A stretch of DNA of 29,979 nucleotides from JAUXFK01 sp034189035 (GCA_034189035.1 JAXHVA010000051.1:1-29979); one strand, 5' to 3'. Positions 16,329 through 24,444 are shown, numbered from the stretch's first letter. Numbers and translations: made by a program. Notes: generated by a model not told the origin, from the sequence alone.

Positions 16329-16563
16329 TCCACTCCTGAAGTTGTGCTCAAAGAAACCTGAAAAGTGAAAAGGCCAATTTTTTGGCAAAAAAGTTTCAGT
16401 TTTTGCAACTTTGAGTCTCTTGCAAAAATCCATTTTTTAGAGAAACATGAACTGTAACTAATTTATTTTATTATTATTTATTTTCTAAATTAGGGATTTT
16501 TGCACGGCTATCAACTCTAATTTCAACAAAACCAAACTAGTTTCCTATTTCATAATTAGCCAA

Positions 16564-16627
16564 TTAACAGGTAGTTTACAAAATGCCAATTCGTCTTGTC
16601 CAAAACGTTTTGGCTACAACCTGTTAA
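16564..16627 (+). promoter_or_regulatory. Leader hairpin before the first TatT gene
   Basis: TTAACAGGT (16564-16572) pairs perfectly with ACCTGTTAA (16619-16627), and inside it CCAAAACGTTTTGG (16600-16613) is a 14-nt perfect palindrome. The structure ends some 10 nt before AAGGAGG, the ribosome site of the gene. A comparable paired structure stands at the same place in the second copy. It may protect the mRNA or modulate translation. Confidence 0.5.
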
Positions 16628-16649
16628 AACGACAAGGAGGTAAATAGTT

Positions 16650-17552
16650 ATGAAGTGTGGAAGGGTAAGGTTTATTGTTGGGGTATTTTTGGTAGTGACT
16701 CTTTTTATGGTCGTCTCAGGCTGTACTGCGTTTCAAACAAGAATATTAAACTATGGGGTAGAAACCTTTTTTGAAAAGGGGGAGGATGCCTTAATAAGAC
16801 ATATCCTGGAGATCGACTGCGATAGGCTGGCAAACGACGGGATTGGAGGGGCTGCTTTGATAACAATATTGATAAACAATTTTCTTGGTGATCATAAAGC
16901 GATAAACACCCTCAATTCCTTATTCTACGCTGCATATGGCATCCTTATTGAATATGAGGATCTCAAGCATGCGATGTATCTCTATAAAAAATCTAGAGAG
17001 TATGGAATGACAGCCCTAAAGACCAACAAGAAGTTTCGAGAGGGCCTGGAAAAGGGTATAAAGATCCACAAGCTTGTTCACTACCTAGGCGAGGAATATA
17101 AGGGACCATTACTTTTTACAGCGTTAGGTTGGGGAATGCAGGTTATGTTGGGCCCGGATGATATGTTTGAGCTTGTAAATATGCCGGATATTATTGCCAT
17201 GGTGGATAGATCTATAGAGCTCGATGAGGAATACCTCTATGGTCTGGGGCTGACCTTCAAGGGTGCTTATTATGCCTTTGTTCCAGAGTTCATTGGACTT
17301 GGAGGCGGGCCTGAGAGCTCAAAGGCCACATTTGACAAAGCAAAGAAAGTGAGTGACGGAATGGTCTTTCTTGCGGACACATTCAGGGCGAGATACTGGG
17401 CCACCCTCATGAAGGATGAGGAGATGTTTGACATACTTCTCAACAAAACGGTAGAGCTTCCCCGAAACTACTTTCGTGAAGGAACCCTGCTCAACGAGCT
17501 TGCAAGATGGAAGGCAGGAGAGTACTTGAGAGATAAGTATGAGTGGTTTTAG
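16650..17552 (+). CDS. TatT-family lipoprotein (TRAP-associated TPR-type), copy 1
   Basis: This is a 300-residue exported lipoprotein with a basic N-terminus, a hydrophobic core and a lipobox VVSGC with the modified cysteine at residue 25. Residue +2 is Thr, so there is no inner-membrane retention Asp. The rest fits the TatT family, helical TPR-like proteins that in Treponema form a trimer with a TRAP-type binding protein: YAAYGILIEYEDLKHAMYLYKKSREYGMTALK, FTALGW, DIIAMVDRSIELDEEYLYGLGLTFKGAYYA, and GLGGGPESSKATFDKAKKVSDG. No TRAP binding protein or permease is in the window, so its partner is unknown. The ribosome site AAGGAGG is strong. It is closely similar over its full length to the next gene. 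Confidence 0.85.
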   Translation: MKCGRVRFIVGVFLVVTLFMVVSGCTAFQTRILNYGVETFFEKGEDALIRHILEIDCDRLANDGIGGAALITILINNFLGDHKAINTLNSLFYAAYGILIEYEDLKHAMYLYKKSREYGMTALKTNKKFREGLEKGIKIHKLVHYLGEEYKGPLLFTALGWGMQVMLGPDDMFELVNMPDIIAMVDRSIELDEEYLYGLGLTFKGAYYAFVPEFIGLGGGPESSKATFDKAKKVSDGMVFLADTFRARYWATLMKDEEMFDILLNKTVELPRNYFREGTLLNELARWKAGEYLRDKYEWF

Positions 17553-17846
17553 CGAGGAAAACCTTTAGATTGAAAGCCAGGTTTAATAAAAGAGGTATTT
17601 TATTTACTCCACTTCTGAAGTTGCGATCAAAGAAACCTGAAAAAGAGAAAAGGCCAATTTTTTGACATAAAAAGTTTCAGCTTTTATGATTTTGAGTCTA
17701 CTGTAAAAACTAATTTCTAGAGAAACTTCAATTGTAACCTATTGATTTTATTTTTTTTAAATTTCTGATTTAGGATTTTTTTACAGGGCGATCAATTTTA
17801 ATTTTCAACAAAACCATGCTAGTTTCCTATTTTATAGTTAACCTAA

Positions 17847-17947
17847 TACTACACCGATAGATAGAGTAAATATGCCGCAGATATGTTGTTGTTATTACTA
17901 ACAATGTAACGCAATATGGGATAAAAGACTTATCTATCTGAGTAGTA
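17847..17947. mobile_element. ~101-bp MITE-like insertion in the copy B leader
   Basis: TACTACACCGATAGATAG (17847-17864) and the reverse complement of 17930-17947 (TACTACTCAGATAGATAA) agree at 15 of 18 positions. The sequence between and including these ends is missing from the otherwise parallel leader of copy A, so copy A represents the empty site. The element has no coding capacity. No clear target duplication could be defined. Confidence 0.7.
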
Positions 17948-17953
17948 CTTATT

Positions 17954-18014
17954 TAACAGGTTGTTTGGGCACCACCAATCCATCCTGCCCAGAACGTTTG
18001 GCTACAGCCTGTTA
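17954..18014 (+). promoter_or_regulatory. Leader hairpin before the second TatT gene
   Basis: TAACAGG (17954-17960) pairs with CCTGTTA (18008-18014), and TGGGCA (17966-17971) pairs with TGCCCA (17986-17991) inside it. The outer stem matches that of copy A. The inner pairing is different in sequence and position, so structure is kept while bases have changed. It ends about 10 nt before AAGGAGG. Confidence 0.45.
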
Positions 18015-18038
18015 GAAACGACAAGGAGGTAAACTGTT

Positions 18039-18941
18039 ATGAAGTCTGGAAGAGTAAGGGGTATTGTTGGTGTATGTTTGGTAGTGGTCTTTTTCTTGGG
18101 AGTCTCAGGCTGTGCCTATGTAGGGGAAAGGGTGGCAAAGAGGTCGATGCGGACTTTCTTTTCAATGACGTACGAAGACCTGATAAAACACATCCTGCTA
18201 ATTGACTGCGATATGCTGGCAAGAGATGGCGTTGGCGGGGCCGCCGTAATAACCCAGCTGGTAAACACTTTTATCGCTGATCAAAGAGAACTTAATTCAA
18301 TTAATGCGTTAGTCTACGCTGCATACGGCATCCTGGTTGAATATGAGGATCCAAAATATGCAATGTATCTCTTAAAAAAGGGTACAGAATATGGTCTTAC
18401 CGCTCTAAAGACCAATAAGAAATTCCGGGAGGGCCTGGAAAAGGGTGAAAAGATCCATACGCTTGTACAGCACCTGGGCAAGGAATATAAGGGGCCCTTA
18501 CTCTTTACAGCGTTAGGCTGGTTTTATATCATTTATATAGATCCAGATGATATGTTTGAGCTTGTAAACTTGCCCGATGTCATCGCTATGTTGGATAGAT
18601 CATTAGAACTCGATGATGAATATCTCTATGGCTTGGGGATGGCCTTCAGGGGAGGATACTATGCTTTCTTACCCGAAATGTTGGGGCTTGGAGGTGGGCC
18701 CGAATCCTCAACGGCCACGTTCGACAAGGCAAAGGAGATGTCAGACGGGAAGGTGGTTATTGCAGATACACTTCGGGCAAGATTCTTGAGTACCCTCATG
18801 AAGGATGAGGAGGAGTTTGATAGGCTTCTCAAAAAAACTGTCGAGCTTCCCCGAAATTACTATCCTGAAGCAACCCTGCTCAATGAACTTGCCAGGTGGT
18901 TGGCAAAACAATGGATTAGGGATAAGGATGAGTGGTTTTAA
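18039..18941 (+). CDS. TatT-family lipoprotein (TRAP-associated TPR-type), copy 2
   Basis: This is a 300-residue paralogue of the preceding gene, identical in length and in the position of the lipid-modified cysteine (residue 25, lipobox GVSGC, Ala at +2, so outer-membrane sorting is expected). Shared family blocks are YAAYGILVEYEDPKYAMYL, FTALGW, DVIAMLDRSLELDDEYLYGLGMAF, GLGGGPESSTATFDKAKEMSDG and a C-terminal KDEWF. The N-terminal third of the mature chain and the residues after FTALGW (FYIIYID against GMQVMLG) differ most, which may change partner or ligand preference. It has its own leader with a MITE-like insertion and a strong AAGGAGG ribosome site. A TRAP transporter partner is not in the window. 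Confidence 0.85.
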   Translation: MKSGRVRGIVGVCLVVVFFLGVSGCAYVGERVAKRSMRTFFSMTYEDLIKHILLIDCDMLARDGVGGAAVITQLVNTFIADQRELNSINALVYAAYGILVEYEDPKYAMYLLKKGTEYGLTALKTNKKFREGLEKGEKIHTLVQHLGKEYKGPLLFTALGWFYIIYIDPDDMFELVNLPDVIAMLDRSLELDDEYLYGLGMAFRGGYYAFLPEMLGLGGGPESSTATFDKAKEMSDGKVVIADTLRARFLSTLMKDEEEFDRLLKKTVELPRNYYPEATLLNELARWLAKQWIRDKDEWF

Positions 18942-19050
18942 CAAGGGACGCCTTAGATTTTTACACCAAACTCACTGAATACTCACTTGTCTAAAAATTT
19001 GCAGTGTCATTAACAAAAGCGTGCCTATGCGCTCTGGCATCAGTCACTTA

Positions 19051-19086
19051 GGGTCTATCGAGAAATACGTATTTCATGACAGACCC
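19051..19086. repeat. 36-bp head-to-head palindrome of a transposon-like end
   Basis: GGGTCTATCGAGAAATAC (19051-19068) is followed at once by GTATTTCATGACAGACCC (19069-19086); the arms pair at 15 of 18 positions with no spacer. The right arm is the same sequence as the arms of the element in the kor unit (GGGTCTGTCATGAAATA on the minus strand). It looks like two element ends left fused after loss of the interior. Confidence 0.55.
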
Positions 19087-19261
19087 GTATCTACTGCTGC
19101 TGAAAGGTTAGGAGTTTCAAAAGGGGAGGTAAAGAGGGAGGCATTTTGACTGTTGTCCTCCTTCTCTTGTTGCACTTGACTTTACATCGATAATCTATTA
19201 GCATGGTAGAACGTGCAAAGGTAAAACCTTTTGAAAATTTTTAACCAAGGAGTAAAAGACA

Positions 19262-20482
19262 TTGACTGATTTACAATTCGGAAAAGAAGTGTATGAATAT
19301 GCAATTCAGCTTGGGCAGCAGGGAAAAGACGCGAATCAAATCGCAAAAGTCCTTTATGATCAAGACAGTAATGGCTACAATTATGGAATCGGTATTATAC
19401 TCAATGCCAACGGCAAACCGATGGATACCTCTTCCATACTTGTACACTACTCAAAAGAAGAGATCGAAAACAGTAAAAGCGGCAATTATATGAGTTCCAA
19501 TGCAATCATACAAGATGTGAAGACTGCTGTATTAAGCTGGCAGCGTATACCTGAAGAATACTGGCCGTGTTTCAAACTCGCACTCCCGTCAGATGCCGGA
19601 ACCGGTGCAGTAAAAACAGGTGTTGAGATCGCATTGATGCTCGATTCTCGTATCCATACACTCGGTATAGAAGAGTTGGGATGGCCTGCATATAAAGCGA
19701 TTGCAAAGATAGCACGAATTCAATGCAAGGAGTATCCTGAAGACGGAGTGTTCTGTGATGAAGGTGTCTTGTCTGTTTACCAGGCCGGGCCTATGAATAC
19801 AACGGGTCTTATTCGGGGAAGGGATATCATTGATGCCCGGGCTCAAGCGGCTGCAAAAAGCAGTTCTTGCGTGGTATTGGACAGGGCATATTCAGGTTTC
19901 GAATTTGCCAGGCTGCTTGCTCAGAATTCTTTTTCGGATATAATGCGGATGAGTTATGAGTTGCAGATACGGCCCTTTATTGAAAGGGGGGTGACATTCT
20001 GTCTTGCCATCAGCCCTACCAAGTCATTTATTACCTTTGCCCTTCGTCCTTGCGGCTTGTTACTCATATACTGTCCGGATGAATCACGAGAAAAGGAAGT
20101 AAACACTGTAATCAATTCTACGATACGGGCAAGGGGATCTGCATTTGAACACGCAGTTACACGAGCCTTTGCCAAGGCAATAACAAAGGACCTTTCTCAT
20201 CTGGAAGCAGAACATCAATCCGCATTGGAGAGGGTTGCCGAGGCCGAAGCCATGTGGCGGGAACTGGTCAAAGGGACTCCCATAGAGTATCTTTATTCTG
20301 AAAACTTTGCCGGTCTGTTCCGTAATCCGAAATCACAAAAAGAAGCAGCGATTCATATCTACAATGAACACATCTATCCTGTATTCTCCCAACAACGGTG
20401 TCGTCAAAATATTACGGGTATACCTGATGATAGAGAACTGGCCCACAAGCATGTGAGCGTATTTGCGAAACAGTGCTATTAG
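19262..20482 (+). CDS. Divergent class-I (fold type I) aminotransferase
   Basis: This 406-residue soluble PLP enzyme is related to aspartate/aromatic aminotransferases but distant from the standard subgroups. Motifs fall in the expected order: SDAGTGAVKTG (about 110-120), GWPAYKAI (W141), AGPMNTTG (N179, the counterpart of the HNPTG asparagine), VLDRAYSGF (D207 and Y210, contacts to the PLP ring), and ISPTKSFITFALRPCG with the probable Schiff-base lysine K254 and phosphate-binding R262. The start is a TTG placed 9 nt after AAGGAG; there is no upstream ATG in frame with a better site. The gene stands alone with wide gaps on both sides. Amino donor and product are unknown. Confidence 0.72.
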   Translation: MTDLQFGKEVYEYAIQLGQQGKDANQIAKVLYDQDSNGYNYGIGIILNANGKPMDTSSILVHYSKEEIENSKSGNYMSSNAIIQDVKTAVLSWQRIPEEYWPCFKLALPSDAGTGAVKTGVEIALMLDSRIHTLGIEELGWPAYKAIAKIARIQCKEYPEDGVFCDEGVLSVYQAGPMNTTGLIRGRDIIDARAQAAAKSSSCVVLDRAYSGFEFARLLAQNSFSDIMRMSYELQIRPFIERGVTFCLAISPTKSFITFALRPCGLLLIYCPDESREKEVNTVINSTIRARGSAFEHAVTRAFAKAITKDLSHLEAEHQSALERVAEAEAMWRELVKGTPIEYLYSENFAGLFRNPKSQKEAAIHIYNEHIYPVFSQQRCRQNITGIPDDRELAHKHVSVFAKQCY

Positions 20483-21079
20483 ATTTCTCCCCAGCAATCT
20501 GATAGTTACCCTGAATCCAGTTCGAGCAATTGAGGCTTGCGCATTTTCAAGGATTTAACTGTCACATTTTATGAAAGAGAACTCCCTTCTTTTAAAAAAG
20601 AATCGCTCATTCACTCTAGATTCATGGATAAAGCTTCTCCCAGACGAAAGATACTGTGCATGTAAAGATTAAAGGGGATTTTTATCAAACTTCAGACTCT
20701 TCATCTCATAAGAGCGGTTAAAATCCTGCCAAACCATGATCTAATACAGGGTCTTAAACTCTTCAGATATTGACCATGGATATTGAATCTCTTTTTATAG
20801 AAAAATGTCGCCCTTTTTCCATTGAAAACTTTATAAAAGAATAGAAGAGGGATTTTTCGGATCAACCCAAATAGAGAGTTGAGACCATTTAGACCCTTCA
20901 TAGCTTGAGACCAATTTGAGTAAACGCTCGCACCTGTTTTTTTCTTGACTTTTGGGTACCCGTAAATAAGAATAAAAAACACTCTGTAAATCTATATGCT
21001 GAAAGCTTTGTATTGTATGCTTTTAAGAATTATTGGCCTTTGCGGCCAAGATTCTAAATACGAAGGGGGGGAATATTGA
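20483..21079. other. Gene-free stretch between the aminotransferase and the MaoC gene
   Basis: No gene is supported. A 93-codon GTG-started frame on the minus strand (20701-20982) is rich in Lys, Arg and Phe, has no ribosome site and no family match, and looks like chance. TTCTTTTAAAAAAGAA (about 20587-20602) is an AT-only dyad without terminator character. Confidence 0.5.
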
Positions 21080-21557
21080 ATGCTTTCCGAAGAAATGAGC
21101 AAACTTATTGGTAAATCAGGAGAGCCAATGATACTTGCGGTAGAAAGAGGGGCAATCCGGAAATTTGCTGATGCTGTAGGAGATAGAAACCCTCTGATAT
21201 GGGATGATGAATATGCCAGAAATTCCAGGTATGGTTCGATTGTTGCACCACCTGGTTTTTTTGGTTGGCCTGTAAAGTGGGATTCTCCTATGCCTTTTTT
21301 CTCACCGATCCGAGGAGAACTGATCATGGCATCCATCAATGCCGGATACTCCCGCATCGTAGACGGTGGTATCGAATATGATTTTTTTCATCTCTGTACG
21401 TGTTGGGGACACCCTGGCTGCCGTGGCAAAAATAGCGGATATCTATACACGGGAAACCAAGGGAGGGACACTTGTATTTTCAGTAACAGAGACCTCATAT
21501 ACAAACCAGCATGGTATTCTGGTAGCATTAGCCCGCCAAACCCTAATCAACAGATAG
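21080..21557 (+). pseudogene. MaoC-like hydratase subunit (inactive-type), one-base frameshift
   Basis: The start is ATG 21080 after AAGGGGGG. The first ~103 codons give a hot-dog MaoC half: VERGAIRKFADAVGDRNPLIWDDEYA and YGSIVAPPGFFGWPV, then GGIEYDFF. At the T7 run 21382-21388 the frame is lost; dropping one T restores SVRVGDTLAAVAKIADIYTRE and LVFSVTETSYTNQHGILVALARQT to TAG 21555-21557, giving a normal 158-residue subunit. Without repair, translation goes on in the wrong frame to 21583. The hydratase pair Asp-x4-His reads D35 and I40, so this subunit would be the non-catalytic partner. It precedes the catalytic-type MaoC gene by 65 nt. Either it is a real mutation, or a homopolymer sequencing error, or slippage rescues it. 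Confidence 0.8.
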
Positions 21558-21622
21558 AGGATATTATCAACCCAGCGGCTTAACCGCCTTTTGATAGTTA
21601 TGTAACGGAGGTATTCAATCTT

Positions 21623-22099
21623 ATGAAAAAAGATATATTGTACTGGGAAGATGTGGAGGTGGGGACCGAGATACCGTCATTATCCAAAACAGCTACCTCG
21701 CAGATGCTGGTAAAATGGGCAGCCGCATCCGGTGATTTTAACCCCTTGCATTATGAATCAACATTTGCCGAGAACCAGGGGGTAGGAAAACCGATCGTCC
21801 ATGGGCAGCTCAAACGGGCATGGCTGGTTCAAATGCTCACGGACTGGGCAGGCGATGAGGCCTTTGTAAAGAAGTTTTCCTGCCGGTTTCGCGCAATGGA
21901 CTATCCCATAATGATGAAGTCATTAACCGAGCCTATTGAAGAAAGGGCAACCCACTTTTTCAAGGGGAAGGTAACCAATAAGGGTGTAGAAGACGAGACG
22001 CATTTCGTAGAGTGCGATATTTGGGTAGAAAACGACAAGGGTGAGAAGTCTACCCCCGGAAAAGCAACACTAATACTCAAAACAAAAGGAGAGGAATGA
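21623..22099 (+). CDS. MaoC-like (R)-specific enoyl-CoA hydratase subunit
   Basis: This is a 158-residue single hot-dog protein with the hydratase-2 motif intact: ASGDFNPLHYESTFA, with D38 and H43 as the probable catalytic pair. It would hydrate a trans-2-enoyl-CoA to an (R)-3-hydroxyacyl-CoA, or the reverse, in the cytoplasm. The upstream gene encodes a MaoC half lacking the histidine. Such active/inactive pairs are known as heterodimers, for example ChsH1-ChsH2 in mycobacterial steroid degradation. The stop overlaps the SDR start by ATGA, so the next step is translationally coupled. GGAGG is 11 nt upstream of the start. Confidence 0.9.
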   Translation: MKKDILYWEDVEVGTEIPSLSKTATSQMLVKWAAASGDFNPLHYESTFAENQGVGKPIVHGQLKRAWLVQMLTDWAGDEAFVKKFSCRFRAMDYPIMMKSLTEPIEERATHFFKGKVTNKGVEDETHFVECDIWVENDKGEKSTPGKATLILKTKGEE

Positions 22100-23031
22100 T
22101 GGGTGAAAAGCTGAAGGGAAAGGCAGCGTTAATAACGGGTGCCGGCAGGGGGATCGGTCGGGAAATTGCTATTTATCTGGCTGCACACGGTGCCAGCATT
22201 ATGGTTGCAGATGTTGGTGTGGCAAGAGATGGAAGCGGTACTGACATTGCTCCAGCAGAACAGATTGCATCAGAGATTAAAGAAAAAGGTGGAGATGCAG
22301 CAACGAGTTTTACTTCAGTTACGGATTTCAAGGCAGTCGAGGATATGATAAACAAGTGTGTGGACACCTTTGGTAAACTCGACATTGTTGTAAACTGCGC
22401 CGGCATACTGCGCGAACGGATGATATGGAATATGAGTGAGGAAGAATGGGATATGGTGATTGCTGTCCATCTGAAAGGCGCATTCAATGTATGCCGCCAT
22501 GCCTGTGTTAAGATGAGAGAACAGAAAAATGGCAGGATCATTAACTTTACCTCAGATGCCTGGCGTGGTTCCGTAGGGCAGACAAACTATGCTGCTGCAA
22601 AGGGGGGAATTGTTAGTCTGACCAGAGCGGCTGCGCGGGAGATGGGACGTTACGGAGTAACTGTGAATTGCATTGCACCTATTGCAGCAACCCGAATGAC
22701 AATGACAGAAGAAGTAAAAGCCGGGATGAAGAAGAGACTGGATGCCGGCCTGATCACTCAGGAGATGTACGATGGCTTTATGAATATGCCGGGGCCTGAA
22801 TTCGTCCCTCCCATGGTTGCGTATCTGGCAAGCGACGCTTCTGCCGATATCAACGGCCAGGTATTCCATGCACAAAGAGGGATCGTAGCTATCTATTCCG
22901 AGCCTGTTGCAATCAAGACGATTAGCAAGACAGAGGATAATGGGATGTTTACTATAGAGGAACTGGAAGATCAGGTTCCGAAAGTATTGCTTAAGGATTA
23001 TGTCAATCCAGCACCGACTAAGCAGAAATAG
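22096..23031 (+). CDS. Short-chain dehydrogenase, MFE-2-like 3-hydroxyacyl-CoA dehydrogenase
   Basis: This is a 311-residue Rossmann enzyme with TGAGRGIG (14-21), VNCAGILRERMIWNMSEEEWD (about 99-119), catalytic S153, Y165 and K169 (YAAAK), and the VHLKGAF stretch typical of the dehydrogenase half of peroxisomal multifunctional enzyme 2. The likely reaction is NAD-dependent oxidation of an (R)-3-hydroxyacyl-CoA made by the MaoC hydratase next door. A C-terminal extension after residue 265, with TIEELEDQVPKVLLKDY, is common in this SDR group. Two ATG codons in tandem are possible starts; the first overlaps the MaoC stop. It ends at a strong bidirectional terminator. Confidence 0.92.
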   Translation: MMGEKLKGKAALITGAGRGIGREIAIYLAAHGASIMVADVGVARDGSGTDIAPAEQIASEIKEKGGDAATSFTSVTDFKAVEDMINKCVDTFGKLDIVVNCAGILRERMIWNMSEEEWDMVIAVHLKGAFNVCRHACVKMREQKNGRIINFTSDAWRGSVGQTNYAAAKGGIVSLTRAAAREMGRYGVTVNCIAPIAATRMTMTEEVKAGMKKRLDAGLITQEMYDGFMNMPGPEFVPPMVAYLASDASADINGQVFHAQRGIVAIYSEPVAIKTISKTEDNGMFTIEELEDQVPKVLLKDYVNPAPTKQK

Positions 23032-23071
23032 CCGGGTTTCCCCGGAATCCTTTCGACAACAGCCCGTAGGG

Positions 23072-23104
23072 TACAGGCCACCCGCCTGAAGCGGGTGGTC
23101 TGTA
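23072..23104. terminator. Bidirectional intrinsic terminator between convergent genes
   Basis: A 14-bp stem (23072-23085 with 23091-23104), perfect apart from one G-T pair, encloses the loop CTGAA; its core is CCACCCGC/GCGGGTGG. It sits between the SDR stop and the stop of the leftward MaoC-fold gene, where both transcripts must end. The T-tract is short on both sides. Confidence 0.75.
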
Positions 23105-23108
23105 TTCA

Positions 23109-24389
23109 CTAAAGTATTCCTTCTTTTATTAAATCATTTAACGGCCTTGCCTTACTCACCTCTTCCACCAGATTTTGTGGCGGGTTCGGATAGACTATAG
23201 GGCCGTGTTCTTTTGAGGGAAGGATGATTGTCGATATTCGTGGGGGCATTGACCACTCGTCTCTTTGATTCTTGGCCCAGGCCTCTATATCCACGCAGCA
23301 TTTTCCATCCTCAATGTATTTCTTGACCACTTTGCCCTCAAATGTCGTAAGATCTCCCATCTGGTTAAACGCCCGCAGATCGCCGCTCATCTTCCACAAG
23401 AAAGCATCGTCTCCCATCCAGTTTGTGAAGAACAGACAGAGCCAGCTCATCCTCTGAGAGCCGTAATCATACGCACGTTCCACGCCTATGGCACGAGCAT
23501 ATGCGTCGAATATGTGGACCAGCTCCGGAACATCCGCTTCGTCCATCTCCTCAACATACTCAAGTGCCTTAGGGTGTCTGTACTCAAAATCATACTCAAG
23601 TTTGTCCGCCCTAAAGAAGGGGCTTCCTGCACCCATCAGCCATGCGATCTCATCTCTGACAGTCAGGGGGCCTTTGATCATAGGCCTGAGTGTATCATCT
23701 ACCTGTACATCTTCCCACCATCTAGGATTGGACCCCCGTATCTCCTCGTTCTCAAACGACTCGAGAATCCGAATCCAGTCCTCTTTGCTATAGGTCGGCT
23801 TTTCGATCTTTCTGTACTTACCGGCTGAACTGGAAGAACCTCTATCAACCCAAACCGTATGATGAAGCTCTTTGGCCGTTATCTCGCCTCTCTGATTTAA
23901 GTATATCCCATCGTCATAATCGATATAGATCTGCCCCCCGCCGGCCATCCTGCCTTCTTTTACAACCACATCACGAAGGATACCTACGGGTTTGAACTCA
24001 TCTCCCGCAAAGACCGGTCGATACCATTCCCAATCCCCTCCGCTGTACCAGGCATGTACCCCGGGCATTCCGCTTCCGGGGACTACCCACTGTATGGTGT
24101 AAAGATAGCTGCCTGGCCCGACAATGCTACCGTACTTTGTTTTTTTTGCATACTCCTCATCGCTGAATAATGGATTCGTATCCCCTATTCCGTCCACAAA
24201 ATGTCTAATGGCATCCTTGCTGGCCTGTGTGTTAAAGTAAACCCCTCGTGGATAAAAAGGTATATGAGACCTGGAATTCCTTCTGTTTTCCATCTCTTTT
24301 GTGATCTTTCCATGAGCAGGCAGTTTTTTTTCACTGCTTACCGCAACTCGAGGATGCTTTGACCAATCCTTCTTTTCTTTGTTTGCCAT
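23109..24389 (-). CDS. Tandem MaoC-fold (double hot-dog) protein lacking the hydratase dyad
   Basis: This is a 426-residue protein built of two MaoC-like halves. The N-terminal half has FVDGIGDTNPLFSDEEYA (about 64-81) and YGSIVGPGSYLY, closely like the frameshifted subunit across the terminator. The C-terminal half begins near WWEDVQVDDTL and ends TTFEGKVVKKYIEDGKCCVDIEAWAKNQ. In the first half D70 is kept but the histidine position is F75; in the second half the region reads MGAGSPFFRADKL with no Asp-His pair. It is therefore not an ordinary hydratase. It might bind acyl-CoA, act with another subunit, or catalyse something else. It is the last gene of the leftward beta-oxidation unit and has an AAGGAGAG ribosome site. 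Confidence 0.82.
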   Translation of the reverse strand: MANKEKKDWSKHPRVAVSSEKKLPAHGKITKEMENRRNSRSHIPFYPRGVYFNTQASKDAIRHFVDGIGDTNPLFSDEEYAKKTKYGSIVGPGSYLYTIQWVVPGSGMPGVHAWYSGGDWEWYRPVFAGDEFKPVGILRDVVVKEGRMAGGGQIYIDYDDGIYLNQRGEITAKELHHTVWVDRGSSSSAGKYRKIEKPTYSKEDWIRILESFENEEIRGSNPRWWEDVQVDDTLRPMIKGPLTVRDEIAWLMGAGSPFFRADKLEYDFEYRHPKALEYVEEMDEADVPELVHIFDAYARAIGVERAYDYGSQRMSWLCLFFTNWMGDDAFLWKMSGDLRAFNQMGDLTTFEGKVVKKYIEDGKCCVDIEAWAKNQRDEWSMPPRISTIILPSKEHGPIVYPNPPQNLVEEVSKARPLNDLIKEGIL

Positions 24390-24444
24390 TCTTTTCTACT
24401 CTCCTTTCCAATCGATTCAGTTTACATCGTGTAAAGTGAATAAT

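Larger units (their letters stand above)
16329..17573 (+). repeat. Tandem segmental duplication, copy A
   Basis: The unit starts at TCCACTCCTGAAGTTG and covers about 320 bp of leader, one TatT-type gene and a few bases past its stop. Copy B begins at 17608, only about 35 bp after the end of copy A. The leaders match in many long blocks (for example AAAGAAACCTGAAAA, AAAAGGCCAATTTTTTG and TAGTTTCCTATTT), so the whole unit was duplicated, not only the gene. Confidence 0.85.
17608..18959 (+). repeat. Tandem segmental duplication, copy B
   Basis: This is the second copy of the leader-plus-TatT unit. It differs from copy A by base changes throughout and by one ~100-bp insertion (17847-17947). Similarity ends shortly after the stop codon (CCTTAGAT), as in copy A. 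The amount of divergence between the two proteins says the duplication is old. Confidence 0.85.

Noticed and set aside
20701..20982. 93-codon minus-strand frame rich in Lys, Arg and Phe
   Set aside because: GTG start without ribosome site, low-complexity basic composition in AT-rich DNA, no family match.
23109..23828. Long plus-strand frames opposite the tandem MaoC-fold gene
   Set aside because: They overlap a well-supported gene completely and show no protein family features.
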